Assembly (NCBI GenBank): GCA_963833885.1
Contig: CAWHZU010000001.1
Location: 124,001-188,000, forward strand
Length of the DNA: 64,000 nucleotides
Direction: 5' to 3'
Source: JASHPR01 sp963833885
GTDB lineage: Bacteria > Actinomycetota > Actinomycetes > Streptosporangiales > Streptosporangiaceae
The position numbers and the translations under genes were made by a program. Below are positions 31,994-40,596 of the stretch, piece by piece (position 1 is the first letter of the stretch; every line of letters starts with the position of its first letter). Under the pieces are notes generated by a model. That model saw only the letters and a list, made by a program, of their open reading frames with translations, was not told the origin of the DNA and made no database searches.

Positions 31994-32040
31994 CCACCGT
32001 CCCCGGCCTGGCCACCGTCCCCGGCCTGGCCACCGTCCCC
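31989..32040 (+). repeat. 18-bp tandem repeats across the sigma-gene stop codon
   Basis: Copies at 31989-32006, 32007-32024 and a partial copy 32025-32040. The TGA stop (31991-31993) is TGG in copies two and three, so the stop differs from the repeat consensus by one base. Confidence 0.8.
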
Positions 32041-32167
32041 GTCGTCCCGGATGGGCGAAATGCCGGCGAGCCGGAGTGTTACGCCGGCCTTTGTCGGCGG
32101 CGCTGTCTAGGCTGCTCCGCAGCGGCCAAAGGCGGGACCCCGCGACATGAGCGTGCAAAGGAGCGTC

Positions 32168-33973
32168 GTGACGGATAGCTTCACTGCCGGTCAGGTGAGC
32201 TCCCTGTCCGACGGCGCTGCTGACCAGGTCGGACGGGTGGCGGGGACCGAGGATTCGACCCCGCTGCAGTTCGCCGTGGCCCTGGACGAGACGTCTTATC
32301 TGCAGCTTGACGACGTGGTGGTCACCCTGCGGGACATCCCCGGGCGGGGGCCGGTCCTGACCAGTGGCGTGGTGACGCAGGTCCGCGCGCGGCACGAGGG
32401 CGCGAGCTTCGGCTCGGACGTGTTCCTCATCTCGGACGGCGTGCTGCCGGCGCGGGTGCAGGAGATCGCCGAGGTCAGCACCACGAGGGTCGAGCCTGAG
32501 GTGTACGTGCCGCCGCGGCCGGGGGAGATCGTGCGCCGGGCCACCGGGGCCGAGCGCGCCCAGGCCCTGTACTTCGACCAGATGACGTCGCGGCTGCCGG
32601 TCGGGCTCGGGCGCGACGGCGAGCCGATCTACGTCAACATGGAGTTCCTCGACGGCACCCGCGGCGCGCACGTGTCGATCAGCGGCATCTCCGGCGTGGC
32701 GACGAAGACGAGCTTCGCGCTGTTCCTGCTGCACTCGATCTTTCGGTCGGGCGTCCTCGGTGCCCGCGCGGTCAACGCCAAGGCCCTGGTGTTCAGCGTC
32801 AAGGGCGAGGACCTGCTGTTCCTGGACCAGCCCAACGTGCGCCTCGACGACGAGCTTAGAACCGAATATGCGAAACTAGGGCTGCCCGCCGAGCCGTTCG
32901 CGTCGGCCGGGTTCTGGGCGCCGCCGATCCCCGATGACCAGACCGGGCGGCCTAACGTCACCGGGCGCACCAGCGGCGTGGACGCGTTCTGGTGGACTCT
33001 CGAAGAGTTCTGCGCGCGGCACATGCTGCCCTACGTGTTCGCCGACGCCGAGGACGAGCGCAACCAGTACACGATCGTGATCCACCAGGTTGCGACCCGG
33101 CTGAAGCTGGACGCCGTGCCGTACGGCGACACCGGCGCGGTGAAGATCGACGGTGATATCGCGCGCACCTATTCCGAACTCGTCGACATCGTCGCGGCCC
33201 GGCTGACCGAGGACGAGACCCGCCAGGACTGGGCCGGGCCCGTCACTGGCGTCGGCACGATCAACGCGTTCATTCGGCGGCTGCGCTCGTCGCTGCGGCC
33301 GCTGCGGCCGATCATCCGCGCCGACCTCACCGGCGGCGGCAGGCGGCTGATCTCCACCGAGAGCCAGCAGGTGACCGTCGTCGACTTGCACAACCTGCAC
33401 GAGCGCGCGCAGCGGTTCGTGGTCGGCGTGGTGCTGGCCGCCGAGACCGCCCGCAAGGAGGACGCCGGGCCGGGCGGCCTGCTGTTCACGATGATCGACG
33501 AGCTGAACAAGTACGCGCCGCGCGAGGGCACCTCGCCGATCAAGGAGGTGCTGCTGGACATCGCCGAGCGCGGCCGGTCGCTCGGGATCATCCTGATCGG
33601 CGCGCAGCAGACGGCCAGCGAGGTCGAGCGGCGCATCGTGTCGAACTCGGCCATCCGGGTTGTCGGCCGCCTCGACGCGGCCGAGGCCGGGCGCCCCGAA
33701 TACGGGTTCCTGCCGTCGTCCCAGCGGACCCGGGCCACGCTCGCCAAGCCGGGCGCGATGTTCGTCTCCCAGCCCGAGATCCCGGTGCCGCTCGCCGTGG
33801 AGTTCCCGTTCCCGGCCTGGGCGACCCGGCTCTCGGAGTGCGCCGTGCCGCCGCGGCCGGGTGGCCAGGGCGGCGCCCGGGGGCAGGACGCGGCATCCGG
33901 AAACGGCGCGGCGGCGCCGGCGGATCCGTTCGCCCGGCTGCCCGTGCCCGACGACGACATCCCGCCGTTTTGA
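32168..33973 (+). CDS. herA: HerA-type DNA translocase ATPase
   Basis: 601 aa from the GTG at 32168, which has AAGGAG upstream (an ATG 21 bases earlier is the alternative). An N-terminal HAS-barrel (FAVALDETSYLQLDDVVVTL...VLTSGVVTQVRARHEG) precedes a FtsK/HerA-type ATPase: Walker A SGISGVATKTSF (about residues 171-182), Walker B-like LFTMIDELNKYAP (about 440) and an IGAQQTASEV sensor with downstream Arg residues. HerA forms a hexamer that translocates on duplex DNA and partners with the nuclease NurA. The next three genes encode SbcD, SbcC and NurA, which strongly supports this identity. Confidence 0.85.
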   Translation: MTDSFTAGQVSSLSDGAADQVGRVAGTEDSTPLQFAVALDETSYLQLDDVVVTLRDIPGRGPVLTSGVVTQVRARHEGASFGSDVFLISDGVLPARVQEIAEVSTTRVEPEVYVPPRPGEIVRRATGAERAQALYFDQMTSRLPVGLGRDGEPIYVNMEFLDGTRGAHVSISGISGVATKTSFALFLLHSIFRSGVLGARAVNAKALVFSVKGEDLLFLDQPNVRLDDELRTEYAKLGLPAEPFASAGFWAPPIPDDQTGRPNVTGRTSGVDAFWWTLEEFCARHMLPYVFADAEDERNQYTIVIHQVATRLKLDAVPYGDTGAVKIDGDIARTYSELVDIVAARLTEDETRQDWAGPVTGVGTINAFIRRLRSSLRPLRPIIRADLTGGGRRLISTESQQVTVVDLHNLHERAQRFVVGVVLAAETARKEDAGPGGLLFTMIDELNKYAPREGTSPIKEVLLDIAERGRSLGIILIGAQQTASEVERRIVSNSAIRVVGRLDAAEAGRPEYGFLPSSQRTRATLAKPGAMFVSQPEIPVPLAVEFPFPAWATRLSECAVPPRPGGQGGARGQDAASGNGAAAPADPFARLPVPDDDIPPF

Positions 33974-33995
33974 TGCCTACCAGGAACGGAACGCC

Positions 33996-35172
33996 GTGAA
34001 GTTCTTGCACACCGCCGACTGGCACGTGGGAAAGGTCCTGAAGGGCCGGGACCGGCTGGACGAGCAGCGAGCCGTGCTGGCCGAGATCGCCGCCGTCGCC
34101 GAGCAGCACCAGGTCGACGCGGTGCTGATCGCCGGCGACATCTACGACGCCGCGGCCCCGTCGGCTCCGGCGCAGAACCTGGTGGTCAAGACGCTGCTGC
34201 GGCTGCGCAAGACCGGCGCCGAGGTCATCGCGATCGCCGGCAACCACGACCACGGGCCGACGTTCGAGGCCTACCGGCCGCTGATGGGCATGGCCGGCAT
34301 CACCCTCGTCGGGGAGGTCAGGCGGCCCGACCGCGGCGGGCTGGTCCGGTTCCGGGCCCGCTCCGGCGGGGAGGACGTGCAGATCGCCGTGCTGCCGTTC
34401 CTGAGCCAGCGGCACGCGGTGCGGGCCGCCGAGATCGTCAGCCAGACGCCGTCGGAGAACGTGCGCGCCTATGACGAGATGGTCCGCCAGGTCGTCGCGG
34501 CGCTGACCGCCGGGTTCTCTGCCGACACCGTCAACCTGCTGATGTCGCACCTGACCTGCGTCGGCGGAGTGTTCGGCGGCGGCGAGCGGTCGGCTCAGTC
34601 GATCTTCGAATACAGCGTCCCGGCCACGATCTTCCCCGTGTCGGCGCACTACGTGGCGCTCGGGCATCTGCACCGGCGTCAGTCGCTGCCCGCGCACTGC
34701 CCGGTCCACTACAGCGGCTCGCCGATCGCGGTCGACTTCGGCGAGCAGGCCAACACGAGCATGGTCTGCCTGGTCGAGGCGTCTCCGTCGGTCCCGGCCC
34801 GGGTGACCGAGGTACCGATCACCTCGGGACGGCGGCTGCGGACGGTCCGGGGCACCCTGGCCGAGCTCGAGGCAACGGCCGGCTCGTTCGGTGAGGACTA
34901 CCTGAGGGTGTGGCTGCGCGAGCGCCCGCGCCGGGCTGCGCGAGGACACGATCTCGGCGATGCCGAACGCACTCGAGGTGCGCATCGACCCGGAATTCGC
35001 CGCTCCCCTCCGGGTTCCCGCCCACGGCCGCGACGTTTCCGGGGCCAAGATCCCGACGCCGGATGAGCTGTTCGCCGACTACTGCGACGCCGAGCAGGTG
35101 CGGGACCAGCGAGTGGCGGCGCTGTTCACGCAGTTGCACGACGAGGTCACCGCCGCCGTCGGCGGGGCCTGA
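33996..35172 (+). CDS. sbcD: SbcD/Mre11-type nuclease with an apparent frameshift
   Basis: GTG start at 33996. Phosphoesterase motifs are intact: LHTADWHVGK, IAGDIYDAA, AGNHDH, MSHLTCVGG and ALGHLHRRQ, the Mn-binding set of Mre11-like nucleases. In the reading frame as given, the protein ends at 35066 (356 aa) with an Arg/Pro-rich tail unlike the family. In the +1 frame from about 34927 the expected C terminus appears (AGLREDTISAMPNALEVRID ... LFADYCDAEQVRDQRVAALF) and ends at 35172, 13 bp before SbcC. One extra base in the GC run at about 34923-34932 explains this; the corrected protein would be 391 aa, the usual length. Confidence 0.85.
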
Positions 35173-35185
35173 GAAAGAGGCGCTC

Positions 35186-38100
35186 ATGCGACCGATCGTG
35201 CTGGAGATGGACGGGTTCGCCTCGTTCCGCGAACCGGCCAGGATCGACTTCACCGACGCGGAGTTCTTCGCGCTGGTCGGCCCGACCGGCTCGGGCAAGT
35301 CGACGGTCATCGACGCGATGACGTTCGCGCTTTACGGCTCGGTGCCCCGCTGGGGCCGCAAGGGCATGGTCTCGCTCGCGCTCGCTCCCACCACCGGGCG
35401 CGGCACGGTCAAGCTCGTCTTCGAGGTCGCGGGTCAGCGCTACGTCGTGGCCCGCGAGCTGCGGCGGGTCGGCAGCCAGGTCAGCCAGCGGGCCGCCAGC
35501 CTGGAGCGGCTGGCCGACCCGCGCGGCCTGGGGGAGCCGGAAGAGCCCACCGAGGTGCTGGCCGGAGACCTGGCGGGCGTCGCGGACGCCGTGGAACGGC
35601 TGCTCGGCCTGACCTACGACGACTTCTGCCAGTGCGTCGTGCTGCCGCAGGGCCAGTTCGCCAACTTCCTGCACGCCAAGGCCAGCGAGCGGCAGGAGAT
35701 CCTGCTCCGGCTGCTCGGTGCCGAGCATTACAAGCAGATGATGATCCGGGCGAACCAGCGCGCCAGCGATGCGGCGAAGCAAGCCGAGACCCTGAACGAG
35801 ACCCTGGCCGGCTTTGGCGACGCCACCGAAGAGGCGCAGGGCGCCGCAGCGGCCGCGGAGGCCGCGCTGGGCCGGCTGGCCGACCGGGTGACCGCGGCCA
35901 CGCCGCTGATCCACGCCGCCGACCAGGGGCTCTCCGCCGCCGAAGCCGAGCTGGAACGACTGGAAGCCGACCGCGCGGCGCTGGCGGCCGTGCGCATCCC
36001 GGACGACGTCGCCAGGCTGGACGCCGACCTGTCCGGCGCCCGCTGCGCCCTCGCCGAGGCCGAGCGCGCCGAGCAGGAGGCGCTCGACGCCGACAGCGCG
36101 GCGCGCGCCGCGCTGGCCGGCGCGCCGGACCGGGCGCCGCTCGAGCTCACCCGCGAGCGGCGCGCCGAGCGCGACCAGCTCGCCGCTGGCCTGCCGCAGG
36201 CACAGAGCGAGCTGGCCCGGCTGTCCGGGCAGTCCGGGCAGGCCGAGCGCGCGACGGCGGCCGCCGCCGCCGGGCTGGAGACCACGCGGGCCCGGCGCGA
36301 CGCCGCCGTGACCGCGGCTACAGCCGCCGACCAGCAGGTGCACGACCTGACCGCCACGTATGCCGCCCTGACCTCGGTCAAGATTCCCGACGGGGTCGAC
36401 GGGCTTGACGCGCGCATCCAGGCCGGGATCGTCGCGGGGGAGCAGGCGCTCGCCGCCCTGCAGGCGGCGGAGCAGGCCGACAGCGATGCGCGATCGGCCC
36501 GCGACTCTGCGACCGGGCCGGGACCGCTGGAGCAGGCCAGGCGGGACGTGCGCGAGCTGGCGGAGCTTGCCGCCGCCCGGGCCCCGGCGCTCGCCAGCCT
36601 GGCGCGGGCGAGCGCCGAGACGGAAGCCGCGCAGGCCGCCCTGGAGTCCGCCGAGGCCGGCCGCGAGCAGCGGCAGCGCGACGTTGACGAGGCACGCCGT
36701 GCGCACGCCGTGGCCGGGCTGCGCCCGCACCTGGTGGCCGGGGAGGCGTGCCCGGTCTGCGAGCAGACGGTCGCCACGCTGCCGGCGCCGCTGCCCGCGC
36801 CCGCGATCGACGACGCTGAGAAGGGCCTGGCCCAGGCGGCTGCCGCGGTCGCCGCCGCCCGGGATGCGGCCACAGCCGCCGCCGCGGCGCAGGTGCGCGC
36901 GGCCGCCGACGTCGACGTGCTGGGCGACCGGCGCAGGCGCCTCGCCGGGTCGCTGGCCGCCGCGATCGAAGGACCGCTGGCCGCCGCCGGGCTGACCGCG
37001 GTGGCCGGCCTGGCGGCTGCGGAAAGCGCGCCGGACGATGACGCCGGCCTGGCCGCGGCAGGCCTGGCCGAGATCGAGTCCGGCTTGCGGGCCTGCCATG
37101 CGCTGGGCAAGGCCGCGGACCAGGCGGCCGCGGCCGTGCAGGCGGCGCGCGCCAGGGCGCGCGCCGCCCAGGCCGAGCTCGACCAGGCGCAGGCGGCGAC
37201 GGCGACCGCCAGCGCGGCGCTGCGCGAGGCACGCGACCCGCTGGTCGGGCTTGGCGCGCCCGCCGCCGACGGCGCCAGCCTGGCTGGCGCGTGGGCGGAG
37301 CTGGCGACCTGGGCTGCCGGGCTCGCCGCCGCCAAAACGGCGGAGCTGTCCGGCGCGCGGGAAGCGGCGCAGGCGGCAGCGAGCGAGCGAGAAAAGGCCG
37401 AGGCCCAGCTCGGCGAGGCAACGGCGGACCTGGCCGAGCTGCGCGAGGACGCGAAGCGAGCGGACCAGGCCAACCAGCAGGCCGCAGCGCGGCTGGCCAC
37501 CCGGACCGAGCGCATCGCGGAACTCGACGCGCACCTGCGCAGTGCTCCCGATGAGGCGCAAGTCACCGCGCAGCTCGCAGAGCGCAACCGGCTCGAGGCC
37601 GAGGCCGCGGCGTCCGGGCAGCGGCTGCTCGGTGCCCGCTCGGCCCGTGGCAAGACGCAGCAGGACCTGGCAGGCCTGGAACGCTCCGAGGCCGCGGCCG
37701 CGGCGCGGCTGTCCGCGGCGCGCGACCCGCTGGTGCGGCTCGGCGCCCCCGTGCTTGACCCGGCCGGCCTGCTGGCCGGGTGGACCGGGCTGCAGGCGTG
37801 GGCCGAGCGGGAGGCGGCGGCCCGGGACACCGACCTCGGCCCCGCCCGGCGGCGCGTGACCACGGCCCGCGCGGACGTCCAGGAGCTGACCGGCAAGCTG
37901 GCGGCCGAACTCGCCGCGGGCGGAGTCGAGCTGCCCCCGGAGGCGGTGGCGGCGGGCGCCGCGACCGCGGTCGCCACCGCGCTCGAGCGGGCCCGCGGCT
38001 CGACCAAGCGAATCGCGGAACGCCGCGCAGACGCCGCCGGCCTGGCGGCCCGGCGCGACGAAGCGCAGCAGGAACAGCAGGTGGCCAGGCTGCTCGGTGA

Positions 38101-38638
38101 CCTGCTGCGGTCGGATAAATTCCCGCGCTGGCTGGTCGCTGCGGCGATCGACGCTCTGGTCGCCGATGCGTCGGTGAACCTGGCCGGCCTGTCCGGCGAT
38201 CAGTTCGACCTGGCCTATGAGGACGGCGAGTTCTACGTCATCGACCACGCCGATGCCGACTCGCGCCGCTCCGTGCGCACCCTGTCCGGCGGGGAAACCT
38301 TCCAGGCCTCCCTGGCGCTCGCCCTGGCCCTGTCCGCACAGATGTCCTCCCTCGCCGCAGCGGGCGCCGCCCGGCTGGACTCGATCTTCCTCGACGAAGG
38401 CTTCGGCACCCTGGATCCGGAGACGCTCGAGGTGGTCGCCGCCACGCTGGAGACCCTGGCGCAGGGCCAGCGGATGGTCGGCGTGATCACCCACGTCGGC
38501 GCGCTCGCCGAGCGGGTCCCGGTCCGCTTCCTGGTTTCCAGGAACGCGCGGACCTCGACGGTCGTCCGCCAGGGGCTGCTGGACGGCGGCGCGGACGTGG
38601 CTGATCCGGCCGGCGCCGAACCGGTGGACGCCGCGTGA
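35186..38638 (+). CDS. sbcC: SbcC/Rad50-type SMC-family ATPase
   Basis: 1150 aa. Walker A GPTGSGKST (about residues 32-40), a Q-loop segment (VVLPQGQFANFLHA), two long Ala/Arg/Glu-rich coiled coils interrupted by the zinc hook GEACPVCEQTV (about residue 520), ABC signature LSGGETFQASLALALALS (about 1033) and Walker B LDSIFLDEGFGTLD (about 1066). It dimerises through the hook and drives the SbcD nuclease on DNA ends. The ATG lies 13 bp after the frame-corrected SbcD stop. The ATPase gene overlaps NurA by four bases (GTGA). Confidence 0.93.
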   Translation: MRPIVLEMDGFASFREPARIDFTDAEFFALVGPTGSGKSTVIDAMTFALYGSVPRWGRKGMVSLALAPTTGRGTVKLVFEVAGQRYVVARELRRVGSQVSQRAASLERLADPRGLGEPEEPTEVLAGDLAGVADAVERLLGLTYDDFCQCVVLPQGQFANFLHAKASERQEILLRLLGAEHYKQMMIRANQRASDAAKQAETLNETLAGFGDATEEAQGAAAAAEAALGRLADRVTAATPLIHAADQGLSAAEAELERLEADRAALAAVRIPDDVARLDADLSGARCALAEAERAEQEALDADSAARAALAGAPDRAPLELTRERRAERDQLAAGLPQAQSELARLSGQSGQAERATAAAAAGLETTRARRDAAVTAATAADQQVHDLTATYAALTSVKIPDGVDGLDARIQAGIVAGEQALAALQAAEQADSDARSARDSATGPGPLEQARRDVRELAELAAARAPALASLARASAETEAAQAALESAEAGREQRQRDVDEARRAHAVAGLRPHLVAGEACPVCEQTVATLPAPLPAPAIDDAEKGLAQAAAAVAAARDAATAAAAAQVRAAADVDVLGDRRRRLAGSLAAAIEGPLAAAGLTAVAGLAAAESAPDDDAGLAAAGLAEIESGLRACHALGKAADQAAAAVQAARARARAAQAELDQAQAATATASAALREARDPLVGLGAPAADGASLAGAWAELATWAAGLAAAKTAELSGAREAAQAAASEREKAEAQLGEATADLAELREDAKRADQANQQAAARLATRTERIAELDAHLRSAPDEAQVTAQLAERNRLEAEAAASGQRLLGARSARGKTQQDLAGLERSEAAAAARLSAARDPLVRLGAPVLDPAGLLAGWTGLQAWAEREAAARDTDLGPARRRVTTARADVQELTGKLAAELAAGGVELPPEAVAAGAATAVATALERARGSTKRIAERRADAAGLAARRDEAQQEQQVARLLGDLLRSDKFPRWLVAAAIDALVADASVNLAGLSGDQFDLAYEDGEFYVIDHADADSRRSVRTLSGGETFQASLALALALSAQMSSLAAAGAARLDSIFLDEGFGTLDPETLEVVAATLETLAQGQRMVGVITHVGALAERVPVRFLVSRNARTSTVVRQGLLDGGADVADPAGAEPVDAA

Positions 38639-39723
38639 TCAGCGGGCTGCGTGGCAGCACGCCCGCACCGCCGCTCGCCCCGCTCGCCGACGGCAACGGC
38701 GCCGGGCCCGGGATGCGATTCACCGTCGACACGTGGGATCCGTCCTACGGCACGAACACCGAGATCGAGGACTTCCTCGCCGAGTCGACCGCTCGCGTGG
38801 ACGCGAACGTCGAGCTGCCAGCCGGCCAGTGGCGCGCCATCGACCCGAACCCCGCCACGCCCGTTCCTGACGCACTGTTGTTTGTTGACGGGGTGCGGCG
38901 CATCGAGGCCCGCGTCTGGATCGATGACGACGCGCCGGGCGGCGGCCCGGCCAGCGAGGCGAGCATGGCGCTGTGTGCCTCGTACGCGGCGGGTGTGGTG
39001 TGCTGCTGCGCGCGCCAGGCCCACCTGGTGCAGCACGAGATCCGGCGCGGCCTGTTCACCGTGGCATCGAAGGCCGACAGCATCGTGACCTGGGCGGGGG
39101 AGTACACGGCCTGCCGCACCGCCGCAAAGAAAGACCAGCCGCTGTCGGTGACGCTGTCCGAGGCGCTGCAGCGCCGGCTCGGCGACGTCGAGGTGCGCAC
39201 CGCGGTCGCGGCGCGGGCGGCCATCGCCGGGCACGGCGTGCCGGACGGCGGCGACCTGCTGGTGATCGACGGGCCGCTGCGCGGGCGGCAGCACCTGCCG
39301 CGTGCCCTGGGCTACATCAAGTCGCACCGCACCACGTACCTGCCGCCCGACCTGAACGCGCTCGTCGGCACGCTCGTGCCGGGCCAGCGGACGCCGGTGT
39401 TCCTGGCGGGGACGAACTGGGACCGGCACACCTGGTACCTCCGACTGCCCGGGGCGACCGGGTCGGCGGCGGCGCCATGGGCGGGCATCGTCCGCGTCGA
39501 GTGCTCCGCCGATCTGCCGGCCAGCGAGGTGACCGGGCTGGCGGGCCTGAGCCAGGTGTGCCTCGGCCGGTTCGCGTCCGCCGAGTACAAGGACACGCGC
39601 GCCCCGCAGAACCTGTACCCCATCGCTGGCCTCGAGCGAGAGTTGCGCCGTCGCCTGGGCGACCCCCGCCTGCTGTACCGGGCTCTGCGCCTGACCGCGC
39701 AGGCCGCCACCGCCAAGGGCTGA
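38635..39723 (+). CDS. nurA: NurA-domain 5'-3' nuclease
   Basis: 362 aa, GTG start overlapping the SbcC stop. NurA features: LLFVDGVRRIEARVWIDD (first acidic active-site strand, about residues 81-98), LLVIDGPLRGR (second acidic strand, about 209), GYIKSHRTTYLPP and the C-terminal APQNLYPIAGLERELRRRLG. In archaea NurA is stimulated by HerA and degrades DNA 5' ends together with Mre11-Rad50. Assignment rests on motifs plus the HerA-SbcD-SbcC context; overall similarity to archaeal NurA is expected to be low. Confidence 0.82.
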   Translation: MISGLRGSTPAPPLAPLADGNGAGPGMRFTVDTWDPSYGTNTEIEDFLAESTARVDANVELPAGQWRAIDPNPATPVPDALLFVDGVRRIEARVWIDDDAPGGGPASEASMALCASYAAGVVCCCARQAHLVQHEIRRGLFTVASKADSIVTWAGEYTACRTAAKKDQPLSVTLSEALQRRLGDVEVRTAVAARAAIAGHGVPDGGDLLVIDGPLRGRQHLPRALGYIKSHRTTYLPPDLNALVGTLVPGQRTPVFLAGTNWDRHTWYLRLPGATGSAAAPWAGIVRVECSADLPASEVTGLAGLSQVCLGRFASAEYKDTRAPQNLYPIAGLERELRRRLGDPRLLYRALRLTAQAATAKG

Positions 39724-39755
39724 GGCAGTCGGCCGTATCCCGCGGACGGGCTCCG

Positions 39756-40478
39756 TCATCCCTTCGGCGGCTGCTGCTGGTCGATCGGCCCGAGCAGAGC
39801 GGTCAGGACACGGATGAGGATGTCGCGGAACCTGTCCGCCGGGTCGATCGGCTGGGCAGGCCCGCCGGGCGGCGGCCCCTGCGACAGCAGCCTGGCAAGC
39901 GTGGGGTGCTCGCCCGAGGTCAGCGCGTGCCGCAGGTACGCGACGTTGCGCTCGGCGAACGCCGCACCGCCGGCTTGCTCGTGCAGGATGAAGGTCGCCG
40001 TCATGCCGTTGAGCATCGCGAAGGCCTCGAGCTTGGCGGCGACGTCCGCGGGATGCTGCTCGAGAAGCGCGAGGTAGTGATCGAGCACGGCGAGCCCGTT
40101 GGGCCCGATGACCGGGCGGGAGAGGACCAGGCCGGGCAGCCAGGGGTGACGCCGCATGATGGCGCGCGTTTGCTCGGCGATGGCGAGCAGCCCCGCCAGC
40201 CAGTCGTCGTCAGGACCCGGCAGTGAGTACTCCGCTCCGGTCGCGTCGCTCATGAGGTCGAGCAGTTCCTCCCGGGTGTCGACGTAGCGGTAGAGGGACG
40301 CCGCGCCGGTGCCGAGTTCCGCGGCCACCCGGCGCATCGATACCGCGTCCAGGCCCTCGCGGTCGGCGATGCCGATGGCCGCGGCGGTGATCTCGGCCCG
40401 GCTGCGCTGCGCAGGCCGTCCCGCTGCGGCACGTTCGGGGCGCATCCAGATGCTGCCGCCCTGCCCTTCGGATGTCAT
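39756..40478 (-). CDS. TetR/AcrR-family regulator
   Basis: 240 aa. The N-terminal HTH is RAEITAAAIGIADREGLDAV, MRRVAAELGTGAASLYRYVD (about residues 23-70), followed by a TetR C-terminal ligand domain of the type with GLLAIAEQTRAIMRRHPWLPGL. The ATG has GGGAGA five bases upstream. It is divergent from the CocE-like hydrolase gene over 118 bp and is the obvious candidate regulator of it. Confidence 0.92.
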   Translation of the reverse strand: MTSEGQGGSIWMRPERAAAGRPAQRSRAEITAAAIGIADREGLDAVSMRRVAAELGTGAASLYRYVDTREELLDLMSDATGAEYSLPGPDDDWLAGLLAIAEQTRAIMRRHPWLPGLVLSRPVIGPNGLAVLDHYLALLEQHPADVAAKLEAFAMLNGMTATFILHEQAGGAAFAERNVAYLRHALTSGEHPTLARLLSQGPPPGGPAQPIDPADRFRDILIRVLTALLGPIDQQQPPKG

Positions 40479-40596
40479 CGAGTCTCCCGCTTCGTGGCCC
40501 CGCAGTTCGCGATCACTGTACCCAAACTGCTACCCTTAATTTGCGAACGATGTACGCTAACTAGCCGCTGCGCGGCGGAGAGCCAGGTGAGGTGCG

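Noticed and set aside
35147..38494. Very long open frame (1115 codons) antisense to sbcC, plus a second of 759 codons
   Set aside because: It is the GC-bias shadow of the sbcC coding strand: low-complexity Arg/Gly/Ala composition, no domain, while the sense frame has all Rad50 motifs.
32168..39723. Calling the HerA operon an established anti-phage system
   Set aside because: Known HerA defence systems pair it with other effectors such as SIR2 or DUF4297; here the SbcCD/NurA partners fit resection and repair at least as well.
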